Part shown: one piece after another, positions 1-12,531 of the stretch | How positions within the stretch are numbered: the stretch's first letter is position 1 | Layout of the letters: every line of letters starts with the position of its first letter | Origin: Cladocopium goreaui | Lineage: Eukaryota > Sar > Dinophyceae > Suessiales > Symbiodiniaceae | DNA: 64,000 nucleotides | Direction: 5' to 3' | Assembly: GCA_947184155.2 (NCBI GenBank) | Contig: CAMXCT020006571.1 | Span: forward strand, 319,501-383,500 | The notes under the pieces: model-generated | Databases searched by the model: none | The model's input: only the letters and a program-made list of their open reading frames with translations | What the model was told of the DNA's origin: nothing | Made by a program: the position numbers and the translations under genes

Positions 1-1426
1 TGAATGCGGTCCAAATTGTCCAAGCAATCCAAACTGATAAGGTGCTTGATCAAACGATTTGGCCGGCTGCCCACTCCAGGTTCGAACATAAAGGAAAAAT
101 CATTCTGGTAGTCAATGGTGTTGTCAAATGCCAGTATCTTATTGATGCAAGCGCATCGCTTCGTGTCCACTGCATCATTTCCACTGGGAAGGACCGTGCC
201 CTTCTGCCGCGGCATAGCTACCACTGCGACTGGGGTGGGCAATGCGCAAATCACAAAACATAGCTTGATCTGCAAACGCACCGGCGCAAGGACATCCTCA
301 TAGACACGTCTGACGGCCCACGGCCTCAGGGAGTTGAATGGACTTAATTTTCAATGATGATTATATGCGGTATGTTTATGTATTAACATATAATACATTA
401 AATATGTATGTATATGTCACGGCGCATGAATGATCTCCTGTTTGCCGGTGGGATTACATGTCATTTCCTCCTGATACTCTGGAAAAACCAATGAACAAAA
501 CGCACTCCTGACATCCCGTTTGCTCCAAACTGGCAATAATATGTTGCCGCAAAAGGAATTTTCATTAAACATGTTGAGCACAGATTGTGAACCCCCTTTT
601 GGATCCCTTGGGTGCTATCCCTCACATATGCTCCATGGCATGTTAACCTTTCCTGGTACCTAAGCAATTTTGCCAAACAACAACAAAAACTCCAAGCTGT
701 ACAGCATCAAGGCAACTTTACGACATCTACATACATATACATATATATATATACACATACAAACACGCAAACACACACACACACATTTTATATATTTTGC
801 ATGTAGAGTGCGTACACATGTATCTGTATACAAAAAAAGTGTGCGTGTGATATAAGTATATCATAGTGTAACATGTACATATATATATATATGTAACATG
901 TGCTAATTATACATCAAATATTATATATACGCTGTGTGTTATGCCTGACTGGGTGTGACCCGTAAGCAACCCCCAGCCACAGCTTGCGGCATGGACCTTC
1001 ACCGCCAACTACCCCATCCTGGTCCCTGAGAGCGCCTGGAGGTCGCGATGTCTCAGGCTTTCCTGGTGAGGCTGCAACAATACTTACATGTGCATCCCAC
1101 TAAGTGGTGAATAACCCGTATATAAGCCATATACCTATATAAGTGAGGATATTCCATATGGAGGATACTGGAGGTATAAGCCATTTACTAAATGGGATGC
1201 ACCCCCCAGCGCAACAAAGAACCATTGTTCATAGTTCAAATGATCTCTATTAACGCCCAGGTTGACAACATGAATTCAACATTGTATAATCATTAGTAAC
1301 CTCAGACTCCTGCAAGAAGAAGTGTACATACATAAATAGACTGAGAGAACAAATGCATGTCTGTGATGAAATTACAAAACAGAAGTGTATACATATATAT
1401 ATATATATACATGTACAAATGTACAT

Positions 1427-1479
<53 letters not shown>

Positions 1480-3900
1480 TACACATGTACATACACACAC
1501 GTAACAAATGTATAAAATATACAAGCATATGTTAAGTATATGTACATACATATTGATAATATATATATATGCATATACAGTCAAATAGCTGTGTTAGTTG
1601 TCTGCGCTTCAGTGAAGCTTCAGAAAACCACCAAATTGTGAGCAGCCACGGGGTAACACTTCAACACGTCGTGGATGTCACCCATCAGCCAAGCGTCGTG
1701 GTTCACCACGGCCATCGACCATGCAGAAGCACCCGCAAAACCTGAGCAGTTTCATGGGCTAATCTTGTACCTAAAATACCTTTGCAGAAACATGTTTTGG
1801 GGTAAAGTCACTACCTGCCAGAACCGTTCTGAAAATTTATAAATGTTTAATTGAAACTTATAGATGCGATCGTAATCCATGTGTGGTTTAAGATTTCCAC
1901 AACCCTCTAACTCTAATCAACTATTCCAAGGTTGATCAACGAATTGGCACAGCAGTTGGCACACCAGTTGGCTTCCAAGCAGGGAGCTGGCTCGGCCCCA
2001 AAAATACACCTGGACCAAATGTGCACATACCAAATAGAAATTGCAAACTCAATTAGTGCAAATACATGAACACATATCACATGCTACATATATATATATA
2101 CATATAGATATACTAAAGTTACTAAAGTTCAATGTATTTCAAATGCCTTATCCTTATCAGATCATATTTGTCAATCTCCATGCCTCGATGCTCCAAGCAA
2201 CTCTTGCCAATGGCATTTTGCACGATGAGATTTGCCTTCAAACTCTGCCTAGGTCAAAAAAACAGAGGGAAGCCGGGAAGCTCTGAAACAGAACGTGGAA
2301 AAGACACGTTTCGCTTCCACACATGTCCACACCATCCTCTGATATATCATATCTATCATACCTACATTTAGGTGGTGTGGTCGTGTAGGAAAAACATGTC
2401 CAGTTGAATTGTCAGGGTTCCCGTTTTCCAGAAATACATTCGTAAGTTTCTTGAAAGAGAAACATGGTTTCAATGGAACAACGACGACGACAAAAACAAC
2501 CACCACGACAACGACGAGCACCACCACCACCACCACCACAACAGCAATCTAAATTAAACTGTTGCGTACCTTTCATTCCAACTTCAGTGCTTGGTATCCC
2601 ACATGTTGTTGCTCGATCGAAACATCCCAAGACCAGTCGATCGGCCATCTGGAGCGAATTCCCCAGATCCAAACCATCATTGATCATTGCCAATCTTGGA
2701 TACCCGGCAAACAAACAAACTAATTTAGCTTAGCTGGCTACTTAGTTTTCCGCGTCAAGCAAGAGACATGTATATAATATCATATGATATTATATAATCA
2801 TATAATGTATATGTATATATAATGTGTTCTCTCTCTCTCTCTCTGCAGCGCCATCTCTTTCTCATAATTGGAACCTGAAACATTCACTTTAAACGGATCG
2901 AATGCCAGGTTTTAAGTCAGATGTGATCGTTTCAAGAAAAAAGTTGCCGTTCAAACTCTTCTGATATAATACTGTTCGAAATCGTTTCGAACAGTCGCAA
3001 TTCATGCTGAAATAGCACGTGTTCGAAAAGGTGTGTGCGTGTTCGAAAAGGTGTGTGCTCCATTGTTCGAGAACTTTGTGTTTTTGAAACATCAACTTTT
3101 ATACCAGCAACATGCACTTTTATACAAGCAACATCCACTTTTTCGCAAGCAAACAACCACTTTTTAATTTGACGTTTGGACTGGCTTGGTTCGGAAAAAA
3201 AACATGTTCGAACATCACTGTTGGAATTCCCCTGCTAACATGGACTCCGGCATTCTTTAGACAAAAAACGGTGGCCCACCTTGCACTACTGAAATGGCAC
3301 ATCTAAAGAATGCCTACCCAGGGTGCAAGGGGGTCTAAGACCATCTAAAAAATCATGGCCCAGGCAACCAACTACAAAAAAATACAAAATTTCAAAAACA
3401 ACTACAAATACAAATGCAGAACTCTAAAAAGTAGGGAGTCCATGTTAGCCATGTGGATGTCAACATGTATAAAAATACCACATGTGCCCAAAAATTCAAT
3501 CAGTTTGTCTATTCCCTCTCAAAATGCCCTCTCTAAAAAATCCTGACCCAGAAAGCCTTTGCAAAAAATGGGGAGTCCGGGTTAGCCATGTGGAAAAACC
3601 ACCTGTTTTAGCAAAAAAAAAATGCGACAACCCGGGTTGTCCCATTCTTCAGTGGAAATTCCAAGGGGGATGTTCGAACAGTGTCCGAACAGGGTCTCAC
3701 GTTCTCACCTTAGCCCACACCAATCGATGGTCGTTCATCAAAAAAAGGTCGTTCATCAAAAAATGGTCGTTCACCAAAAGTGTCCCCGAGCTGTAACTTG
3801 GTAACCCCCACGGGCCCCCATACAACAGTTATCTTTGTCATGAACCAATTTCGCAAACATTCTTAGTTCATCAACTCCATTCAAAAAACAAATCTACTAA
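1..3900. other. Repeat-rich non-coding stretch
   Basis: I see no convincing gene in this stretch. It contains TA/CA microsatellites (about 735-790 and 880-930), a GATA tract (about 1428-1478), CGA/CAC triplet runs (about 2475-2540), a CT run (about 2828-2845) and a TTCGAA-rich segment (2970-3700). Positions 990-1075 read as a short open plus-strand stretch with GC-rich third positions that could be a lone exon; this is weak. The longer open frames here are low-complexity readings of the repeats. Confidence 0.6.
2972..2994. repeat. Perfect 10-bp-arm palindrome (TTCGAA type)
   Basis: The arms CTGTTCGAAA and TTTCGAACAG are exact reverse complements separated by TCG. GTTCGAA/TTCGAAC motifs recur nearby at about 3023, 3042, 3064, 3206 and 3674, making a small cluster. 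Function is unknown. The motif resembles a tRNA B-box core, but no tRNA can be folded around it. Confidence 0.7.
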
Positions 3901-3944
3901 AATGTCAATTGTTCGTTCTTAAATCACCATTTTCCCGGTAAACT

Positions 3945-4075
3945 CACCACCTTTGCTCCGGTCGCCAGGTGACGTTGCCATGTCCTTGGCCAAGCTCAAG
4001 GCTCTGCGCCAGCGGTCGCCCAGCGAGCTGCTGTAGCTGATCACATCGGGTACGGCGCCGCGGCTGAAGAGACCT
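3945..4075 (-). CDS. PPR-type exon (fragment)
   Basis: The minus strand reads VPDVISYSSSLGDRWRRALS and continues LAKDM. This matches the dinoflagellate pentatricopeptide pattern (…DVISY…, then WRRAL.L…M), in which paired helices bind organellar RNA. A polypyrimidine-AG acceptor (TCTTCAG) precedes it and a GTGAGT-like donor follows near 3945. Only about one repeat is present and the conserved Ala/Cys of helix A is altered, so it may be a degenerate exon. It could belong to one gene with the PPR pieces at 8620-8878 and 10806-10868, which lie upstream on the same strand; that link is inference. Confidence 0.5.
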
Positions 4076-4199
4076 ACCGACCCTTGGGGCCATGGGTTTC
4101 TCCCATGGAAACCACCATGGGAAAACCAAAATCAACGGGGTTGATCTCCGAAATTTCGAAACAGCCTCCGAGAACAGCCAAAATACAAGCATGGTAAAT

Positions 4200-5105
4200 C
4201 GGAGAATGTCAAAATCCAGGCCAACATGTTCAATTTGCCACCTTTGTGGCTATCATGTACCTTTGGAGTGACACTTTAAGAATTGGGAAACCAAATCAAA
4301 TCAACAGAAAGTGAGATTGAGTCAGCAACACCGGGCATTCTGACCAGTGTTGTGTTTTTGCTTGGGATGTGGGAGGTACTAAACCACGATACAATGGGCA
4401 TTGATAGAGGTAAAAAATGGATTGGGACTCCGGACAATCAAAAATAGAACCTGGTAGAATCCAGTCAAAAAAGTTAATTAAACGTCAATTTACGTGTTTG
4501 CATCTGGTTTGGGGTTGCTGTCACGGTGGATATATCCAAATGATTCTATATGGGTTTGCATGGGTTTGCAGGCCAACTTATCAGATTATAAAGGACACAC
4601 CACGGACACAATGCTGTCTTTTTTTGGGACATAATTTTTGTCCAGTTTGGCAACAAACATTTGTAGACTATAGTTGCTCAGTGGATTTAAATGGGGTCTT
4701 GTCGAACCTTGGTTCAACAATTCCAGCCGGAAAAAAACAAATCACCAGCAGCAAATAAGGATCTCTCCTCATTTGAACCCAGATTTGGGTGTATCTTGGT
4801 GTATCTACTATGATCCAACCGGAGCCCATTGAAAGACCAACCCAAGCACCACTTGTCCCCACCTGCCAACCCTGCGATAGCCCAGGGCCAAGCCGTCGCA
4901 AGTGCAACCAGTGCTGCATTCACCGCTGGGAGCCCACCACTGAGCAGAGCGACAGAGGAACGCCATCCACCTACAAGGGCGGTCCAAAAACATGAGACAT
5001 GTCAGGCATTTCACATAAGTGGGAACAGCAACAATGTAGGACCCCAACTAATATAAACATAAATGTACATATGGCAATGGAAGTGTGTGTGTGTGTGAAA
5101 ATTAA

Positions 5106-5140
<35 letters not shown>

Positions 5141-5580
5141 TCGATGGATGGATGGATGGCGATGGATGGATGGATGGACGGACGGACGGACGGATGGATG
5201 GAAGGATTATTTATAGAACAGCGATCAAAAGTAAAATCTCACAAACAAAGTGTAGCCCTACATCACATCTGTATGTTTTTCTTTGCCACTTCAGCTCAGG
5301 CACCTCTCTCTTGGCCACGACCCTCATCCCACAATGTTTTGTAAGATCTCACTGGTGTTTTATTGCGCCAGTTATATATTTGGCATGTATCATGCAGTTA
5401 CGATCTGTATACATACAACCATACATATGTACTGCATATGAATATGAATATGAATATGAAAATGAATATGAATAAAAATAAATAAATAAATAAATATATA
5501 TATATATATGAATATAGATGCAGGATGATGATAATTACATCCAAGTGTAACTAGAAATCTTAGCAATCACATGGCGACAT
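4200..5580. other. Non-coding with GACA/GGAT microsatellites
   Basis: I found no supported gene. GACA repeats (5104-5142) run into GGAT/GGAC repeats (5143-5205). A GAATAT run (5438-5475) and a TAAA/TA run (5475-5510) follow. Confidence 0.6.
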
Positions 5581-7800
5581 CAGCAAGTTGGCCGGATCAG
5601 CCCGCCTGCACGCTGGCGCTCGCAAGCTGCGACCGCACTATGGCCTGAGGAGATTTCTCGCCGTCTGGACTGTCCGACCATGTTGTGAAACTTTGGATGT
5701 TTTTTTTTTAATGGAAAATCACCATTTATTTGAACTTCCAAGTAATCAGGAAATTTTGGATCATGAACTGTTTTCAAAGAAACAACAATCTGAACGGTCT
5801 TCGGAATGCCGAAGGGTACAGTAGCCCAGGGGTCGGCGGCAGGGGGCGGCAGCCCTTTATCCGGCCAGGGGCCCCCTGGCCGTGGCATAGCCGAAGGCGT
5901 TTCTCTCCTCTCCGTAGGAAAGAGGGGCCGCCGCCCCTTGCCGCAGACACCCCCGGCCGCCAAAAAGTCCCGCGTTTTACGGTGTTTCGTGCTCTTCCCA
6001 TTTTTTCCCATTTTTCGGCCTTTGTGGCTCAAGATGGGTCAACATGGGCCAACATAGGCCTCAAGATGGATCAACATAGCCCCAACATGGGGCAGCCCCC
6101 AAGATGGGCCACGATAGCGCCAAGATGGGCCAACATAGCCCCAAGATGGGCCAACATAGCCCAAAGATGGGCCCACATTGCCCTCAAGATAAGCCAACAT
6201 AGCCCCAAGATGGGCCAACATAGCCCCAAGATAGGCCACCGACCATCAAAATATCCTGCGTTTTACAACGTTTTTTTCCTGTTCCCATTTTTCGGATCTT
6301 TTGGCTCCATATGGATCAACATGAGGCCAACATAGGCCAACATATAGCCACAAGCTGGGCCAACATAGTTGGGCCCCTGGCCGGCCGCCCCTGCCGGCGA
6401 CCACCCGGTAGGGCCAAAATCCGGCCAGGCCCCCCCCTCGCCGTGTCCTTGCCAAAATATCCTGCGTTTTACAGTGTATTTTGCTGTTCTCCTTTTTTCC
6501 CATTTTTCGGATCTTGTGGCTCAAGATGGCTCAACATGGGCGAAGATAGGCCTCAAGATGGGTCAACATAGCCCCAAGATGGGCCAACATAGCCCCCAAG
6601 ATGGGCCAAGATAGCCCCAAGCTGGGCCAACATAGCCCCGCAGCGTCCACAGTGCCACAAGTGCCAAGCCTGCCACGCGAAGAGCCGCGGCGTCCACGGC
6701 GTCAACTGGGAACCAAGCGCGCCACCAGAGCCAGCCCAGTGCCATAATGCCACGCCTGCCACGCAGAATGCACGTCCATGTCGCCAAGTGCCACGCCTGC
6801 CACGCAGAATGCACGTCCATGTCGCCAAGTGCCACGCTTGCCACGCGAAGAGCCGCAGCGTCCACGGAGTCAACTGGGAACCAAACGCGCCACCAGAGCC
6901 AGCCCAGTGCCATAAGTGCCACGCCTGCCACGCAGAATGCACGTCCATGTCGCCAAGTGCCACGCCTGCCACGAGAAGAGCTGCGGCGTCCACGGCGTCA
7001 ACTGGGAACCAAGCGCGCCACCAGAGCCAGCCCAGTGCCATAAGTGCCAATTGGCAAGCCTGCCACGCAGAATGCACGTCCATGGTCAAGTTGTGTATGG
7101 ACAAGTTGTGTGTGGAGAAGTTGTTTGTGAGCAAGTTGTTTGTGGGCAAGTTGTGGGGGGAGCAAGTTGTGTGGACACAAGTTGTGTGTGAGTAAATAAG
7201 TTGTGTGTGAACAAGTTGTGTGGTGACAAGTTGTGTGGTGACAAGTTGTGTGGTGACAAGTTCTGGGGGGAGCAAGTTGTGTGTGTGAGCAAGTGTGGGC
7301 AAGTTGTGTGTGAGTAAGTTGTATGGTGACAAGTTGTGTGAGCAAGTTGTGTGTGGACAAGTTGTGTGGTGACAAGTTCTGTGAGCAAGTTGTGTGTGGT
7401 CAAGTTGTGTGTGGTCAAGTTGTGTGTGGTGAAGTTGTGCGTGGACAAGTTGTGTGGTGAGAAGTTGTGTGTGGACAAGTTGTGGGGGGAGCAAGTTGTG
7501 TGTGAGCAAGTGTGGGCAAGTTGTGTGTGTGGACAAGTTGTGTGGACACAAGTTGTGTGGACACAAGTTGTGTGGACACAAGTTGTGTGTGAGTAAATAA
7601 GTTGTGTGTGAACAAGTTGTGTGGTGACAAGTTCTGTGGTGACAAGTTGTCTGTGAGGAGGAGGCGGCGGGCGGCGGGCGGGAGCGGGAGCGGGGCCAGG
7701 CGGAAGTGCACAACCAAAAACAAGAACCCCACACAAAGATGTGGGGAAAAAAATGCCAGGAAAGAAAGATACCAAAAAATACAAATCAAGAACATAACAA
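5580..7800. repeat. Mosaic of four nested tandem-repeat families
   Basis: A block beginning with GCGTTTTAC and ending in a GGCTC(AAG) segment occurs three times (about 5965, 6255 and 6460). Each copy is followed by variable runs of a 22-bp unit built on CAAGATGGGCCAACATAG. From 6640 to 7075 a GC-rich unit containing GCCACGCCTGCCACGC repeats. From 7085 to 7650 a CAAGTTGTGTG unit repeats. At 7651-7760 a GAGGAGGCGG run ends in a CCCCACA…TGTGGGG hairpin and an A-rich tail. A perfect 9-bp-arm palindrome lies at 5863-5881. Long open frames across this region are repeat translations (QLVHTQL-like) and are not called as genes. Confidence 0.75.
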
Positions 7801-8620
7801 AATCTTAAATACACCCATCTTTCAAGTTCCATGATCTAAAACCCACCAAAACCTTCAAGGTCCCAGAAGTCCCTTGGTCAACCAGCCACTGATGTCATCC
7901 GGCCGCAACCCGCAAATCTCCATCCACTCCAGCATATGCACAGCCAACGGCCATCTGTCTGACACCTCGAGCCACGTATTTCCGATGTATCCAACACCAG
8001 GTATATCACAAGGTATACGTTGGGATGGGATTGGGCGTTTTTTGAATCATAGGGGATCCCCGAGTCACCAGTTTCAATACTAAGTCATGGTCATTCATGA
8101 CTTGGATGATTTGGGGTACCCCCATGACTTAGGAAACCAGCATTTCTTATGTGTTTGGTGTTTTCATGATTGTGGCGTTCTCAATCAAATCTGTGGAGCT
8201 AGAAAAACAAATGAAATGACTGCACCCCAAACATCCTCAAACCTTGAATAAATATCTAAAGAATCTAAAGAAGATCCATTCTTCACCAGGCTACCCATTA
8301 CTGGTTTGTGCATCAGCCTCCAATCCCAGCATTTGGCCAACTAAAAATTGATTGCTGGCAAAATCGTCATATGTTCTCATTTTGATGATTTTGATGAGTG
8401 CCAGTGCCTTCATCTTTATCGCACAAACTACCCTCCAGCAAACGAACATAGAATCATAGATATATATATATATGTTTATTTATTTATTTATTTATATATA
8501 GATATAGAATGATATAGATAATATTCCACGTCTTGTAAATCATTTCCTAGGGGAAGCCCTGGATTTCCGTACTGGTAGCTATGTTTACTGGGTACCACGT
8601 TCCTCGCCAATGGTGCTTTC
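7800..8620. other. Non-coding, no gene seen
   Basis: The only structures seen are a short palindrome at 8082-8103 (AAGTCATG…CATGACTT) and a TA/TTTA microsatellite at 8459-8505. Confidence 0.6.
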
Positions 8621-8878
8621 GCACCAACACACCAAAAAAGGACGCAGCCATGTGGCTGCGGAGATCAGCGTGTTGAAGGTGATGAGGTCTGCCTGGAAGC
8701 CCATCATGGCCCATCAATCCAGCCATCTTAGCCCCATGCTATGCCTGCTATGCATAGACCGACAGCTTCGCCTTAGCATAGCCCAGGCCTCTAGCTGGTC
8801 ATGTGTCATCTGCGCCAGTCCCAAGGCCACCCTCCAGCTGCGCGACCGAGCACAGCTGCGCAGGGCCACATTGAGGTC
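8620..8878 (-). pseudogene. PPR exon remnant with in-frame TGA
   Basis: The minus strand reads DLNVALRSCARSRSWRVALG followed by LAQM, then, after an extra 30-odd codons and an in-frame TGA at 8716-8714, GFQADLITFNTLISAA. Both halves are classic PPR helices (ALRSCARS.SWRVAL and DLITFNTLISAA). In an intact protein they should be separated by only a few residues. The insertion plus stop is either a short unconventional intron or pseudogenisation; I favour the latter. The exon is preceded by an AG|G acceptor at 8879. Confidence 0.55.
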
Positions 8879-8899
8879 CTTGACCGGGGCAGTCCCATG

Positions 8900-10800
8900 A
8901 AATCTGCCAGTCAAGTTCAGTCAAGTCAAAGATCTTCCAAGTCACTTACTACCCATTCGAGTTGCATGTACGACCTCGAGGGATCATCCTCAAACTTCTT
9001 AAACCCAATAAATCAGCTGGTAGGGGCTTTAAAGTGGCTTCCAGTTGTCACAAGCCGCAGCATCCGCGAACTTTGCAAACTTCTTGAGGGATCTCAGGAG
9101 TATACTGCAGTACTGATGCGTGATTTCAACACATCTGAAAGAGTTTGGGAATCATCATCCCAAATATGATAAACACATGTTGAACATAAACATTTTTTGA
9201 AAGCACAAAACATATTTTGTCAGCAAATCACTCAGTATAGTCTATAATTAGTTCTCATGGCCGTGGACATCTTCGACGATTCTGAAACCTTCAGGACCTC
9301 TCAGCTTTGGGTCCCCACAAGGCGCAACTTGCGCCTAAAACAAACGAGGAGAGTCAAAGGTGGTAGAGAATCTCTGCCCGGTGCTTGGTCGCAGCATCAC
9401 ATCCACCATTGGGCCGCTGGCGGCCCAAGCAGGCTGTGTCAGGTTGGATGCGCATCTAGTCCTGTTCAGCCCATCGGATGTCCAGCATGTGAAAACCAGT
9501 ATTGAGTCAGTATTGACTATAGTGTCCCCACCCGGAGCTTTTGCTGAAGCCGCCCATTCACGGCCTAGTTTGGACAACTAGTTCTCAGAGATTCCTATGG
9601 TTTGATATATCTCCATCGACAAAAAGATTTGCCAGGCTTATCTGTGAGATATCAACACATCCTCAGGAAACTAGCCCAAACAATCGAAAACATCATCCTG
9701 TTCGCCAACCATTCAAGCAAGTCCAAAGTCCATCCGGTTCAACCAAGACCCAAACGAGATGGTGCCCTCAAGTCATAAAATGGATTGAGGAGAGGTTGAG
9801 TTATGACCACAACTAACTACAGTCAGAATCATCGAAAAAACTAGTTAATCTAGTGCTAATCCAAGTTGGTTAACTATGGGACACCACCTAGTTGCTGCTG
9901 ATATATCCCATTAATTATATCCCCACTATTGTTGGCTAAACCAGCCATGAACTGTGGGGAACCACCTGGAACTGATGAAACAGCAGCTAGCGGAGCCTCT
10001 CTCTGATAGCATCACTGAGTGAATGTGCCGCCGGAGCTGCCACAGCACCATCACAGGGCTAGCGGCTAGCAGCATCCCCATCGCCATCTTCTTCCATTGT
10101 GCCAAATGCAGCTTTTTGAAAACAAACAACATGAGCTGTGTTCTATTGCAAAACAAATGCCTGTGCGGCTATCTATTGCTCAATATGTGCAGGAAAACGT
10201 GCACGATTGTACAGATGTATCTGAATCTTGCACGTTCAGAAACCATTTCCCTGCCCATTGAAACTGAAACCAGTCGTGAATTGAAATTACATTGTCCACG
10301 ATTCTCGACACTGGTGCAAGACAGTGAAAAATAGTGAAAGCTAGTTGCGGTCTTACATCGTTCTGTCCCGTTCAGTAGGCTCTAGACTCTATGCCAAACT
10401 GGAACTCCCTGCATGTCTAGTTGGAAAATAATCCGCGTCAAATTCTTCAATAGTCACCGGTCATTATGGGCAATTTTTCCGATGCCCCCCTCGAGTCAAT
10501 GCTGTCTATGGCGAGGCCTGCAGGATTCAGCAACGTCCTCCACGTGTTCAACAAGTGGTTCTCTGCTGCTTCGGATTGGGCTTGCCATGGCTTGCCCCAA
10601 ATCACCAATCTGAACTATGAGTTGAAACACGCAATTTTTATTTAAAAAAGTCCAAATGAAAGCAGTGAACCAAATAGAATGTTGACTTTCAAAGCTCCAT
10701 TTATCTGGGTAAATTACAATCATTCACTATTGCCCCTTGTTCGACATCATTTACCCAGATTTAAAGGAAAAGCCCTTGCCGTGTTTCCATAGGGCTGGGC
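8900..10800. other. Largely non-coding
   Basis: No assignable gene. The plus-strand segment 9360-9581 is open and of mixed composition, but it shows no recognisable family and no clear splice signals, so it is not called. Confidence 0.5.
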
Positions 10801-10805
10801 GGCAC

Positions 10806-10868
10806 CTGCTTCCCCTTCTCCAGCGCGCTAATGGCACTGTTGAAGACGATGACATTGGGTGTCAGGTC
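10806..10868 (-). CDS. PPR-type exon (fragment)
   Basis: An exon of exactly 21 codons with an AG|G acceptor and a CAG|GTGCCG donor encodes DLTPNVIVFNSAISALEKGK plus Q. This is a textbook dinoflagellate PPR helix pair (PNVI.FN.AISA.EKG). It is the 5'-most of three PPR pieces on the minus strand in this flank. Whether they form one functional gene cannot be shown from the sequence. Confidence 0.6.
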
Positions 10869-11312
10869 CTTGGCGGAAACTGATGATGATGATGATTATT
10901 ATTATCATGGTGATGATAACTATTATTGTTTGGTATTTATGTAAATGTATACATATATAGATAGATTATATATATATAGTATGATTATTAGTTACTGCTG
11001 GTGTTATGTATGTCAAAGAACAATACACTTGTACAGAACTAAAAGTACATAGGAATTTGGTTATTCTATAATATTGCTGGCATGAACTTGCGGCATTCGG
11101 AGCCTCAAATCCCTGTTGCTCTTTATAGCTACTGGCTGAGGTCCCAAACCTAGCGGCCACAACTGGATCAAACACCAAAACTATGCTTTCCATAGTCTAA
11201 TAGACTATTTTCACATACCGCAAGAGTGCATTACCCCTATAAAATCAACCATGAAATATGGGAGGATATTAAAATATAACGTAATCTATGTATATATATA
11301 TATATATATATA

Positions 11313-11350
11313 TTAGCATGTCGCTCTAACACGTTTTCTTTAGACCTTAT
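11313..11350 (+). repeat. Left terminal inverted repeat
   Basis: Starts TTAGCATG after a TA run (11291-11312) and contains CACGTTTT and TCTTTAGA, each matched in order by the reverse complement of 32846-32902. The first 25 bp match at about 21 positions. Confidence 0.8.
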
Positions 11351-11986
11351 TATCCCTAAGTATCCCCTTAACTATCCACTTAACTATCCCCTTAACTATC
11401 CCATTATTATACCTAATATCCCCTTAACTATCCACTTAACTATCCCCTTAACTATCCCATTATTATACCTAATATCCCCTTAACTATCCACTTAACTATC
11501 CCCTTAACTATCCCATTATTATACCTAATATCCGCTTAACTATCCACTTAACTATCCCCTTAACTATCCCATTATTATAACCTAATATCCCCTTAACGAT
11601 CCACATTAACTATCCCTTAACTATCCCATTTTTATACCTAATTCCCCTTAACTATCCACTTAAACTATCCCCTTAACATCCCATTAGTATACGCTAATAT
11701 CCCCTTAACTATCCACTTAACTATCCCCTTAACTATCCCATTATTATACCTAATATCCGCTTAACTATCCACTTAACTATCCCCTTAACTATCCCATTAT
11801 TATACCTAATATCCGCTTAACTATCCACTTAACTATCCCCTTAACTATCCCATTATTATACCTAATATCCCCTTAACTATCCACTTAACTATCCACTTAA
11901 CTATCCCCTTAACTATCCCATTATTATACCTAATATCCGCTTAACTATCCACTTAACTATCCCCTTAACTATCCCCTTCAAAGTTT
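11351..11986 (+). repeat. Left subterminal minisatellite, 56-bp unit
   Basis: The unit is three 12-bp subunits (TATCCCCTTAAC, TATCCACTTAAC, TATCCCCTTAAC) plus a 20-bp spacer TATCCCATTATTATACCTAA. About 11 units are present with small indels. The same 12-bp subunits appear on the opposite strand in the right array. This arrangement is typical of transposase-binding subterminal repeats; the binding role is inference. Confidence 0.85.
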
Positions 11987-12531
11987 CCGTACTATCTCCA
12001 AATTGTACCTTTGATTGTCCTGTTTTGTGGTGTTAATGAACCAAACGGCCCACAAAGTATCTTCAACACGATCTGCCATTTATCCCCAAATTTGGTGAAT
12101 GTATGGTAGAGCCCAGTCTAGTTAAGTTATTTCTTGATTTGGGGGAGGCAAGCAGCCCTCACCGACCATCTCATCACCTGTGCCAAAATGATCGGTCAAT
12201 CCGACCCGTACTATGTCAAAACATAGACTATATACTCTTGTTTCATCCTTACATTAAGGCTATAGGCTACTTATAGGGGGCAGTATAGATCAAGAGCATA
12301 TAGGCTAGGCTTTGAAAGTACGGAAACTCAAGCCAAGAAGTGGCAAGCATCGCATGATCTTTCTTTCTCTTGCTCACTTGTTTGATCTGCTTTCCTTGGT
12401 CCATCGGCTATTGCCAATTGCCTGCCATTCATTCATTGCGTCTTGCAATGCTTTCACTGTCACTGAGTCGCGCCGGCCAAACCCTCATCCGGCACGCAAT
12501 GATTCACCAAAATCACCATGCAGGTACTAAG
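11987..12531. other. Spacer between left array and gene 4
   Basis: No gene seen. This is the 3' flank of gene 4. No canonical AATAAA is evident just past its stop, as is usual in dinoflagellates. Confidence 0.5.

Noticed and set aside
61-110. tRNA suggested by GGTTCGAAC, and a similar GGTTCGATCC at about 40268
   Set aside because: No acceptor stem or anticodon arm can be paired around either.
5990-6540. Relict spliced-leader sequence (TGGCTCAAG after a T-rich run)
   Set aside because: Only the last nine bases resemble the dinoflagellate spliced leader; upstream bases do not match and the segment is part of a tandem block.
6553-7832. Two minus-strand frames of 250-390 codons rich in HNLxTHTTC
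   Set aside because: They span the CAAGTTGTGTG and GCCACGCC arrays; periodic composition, not a protein.
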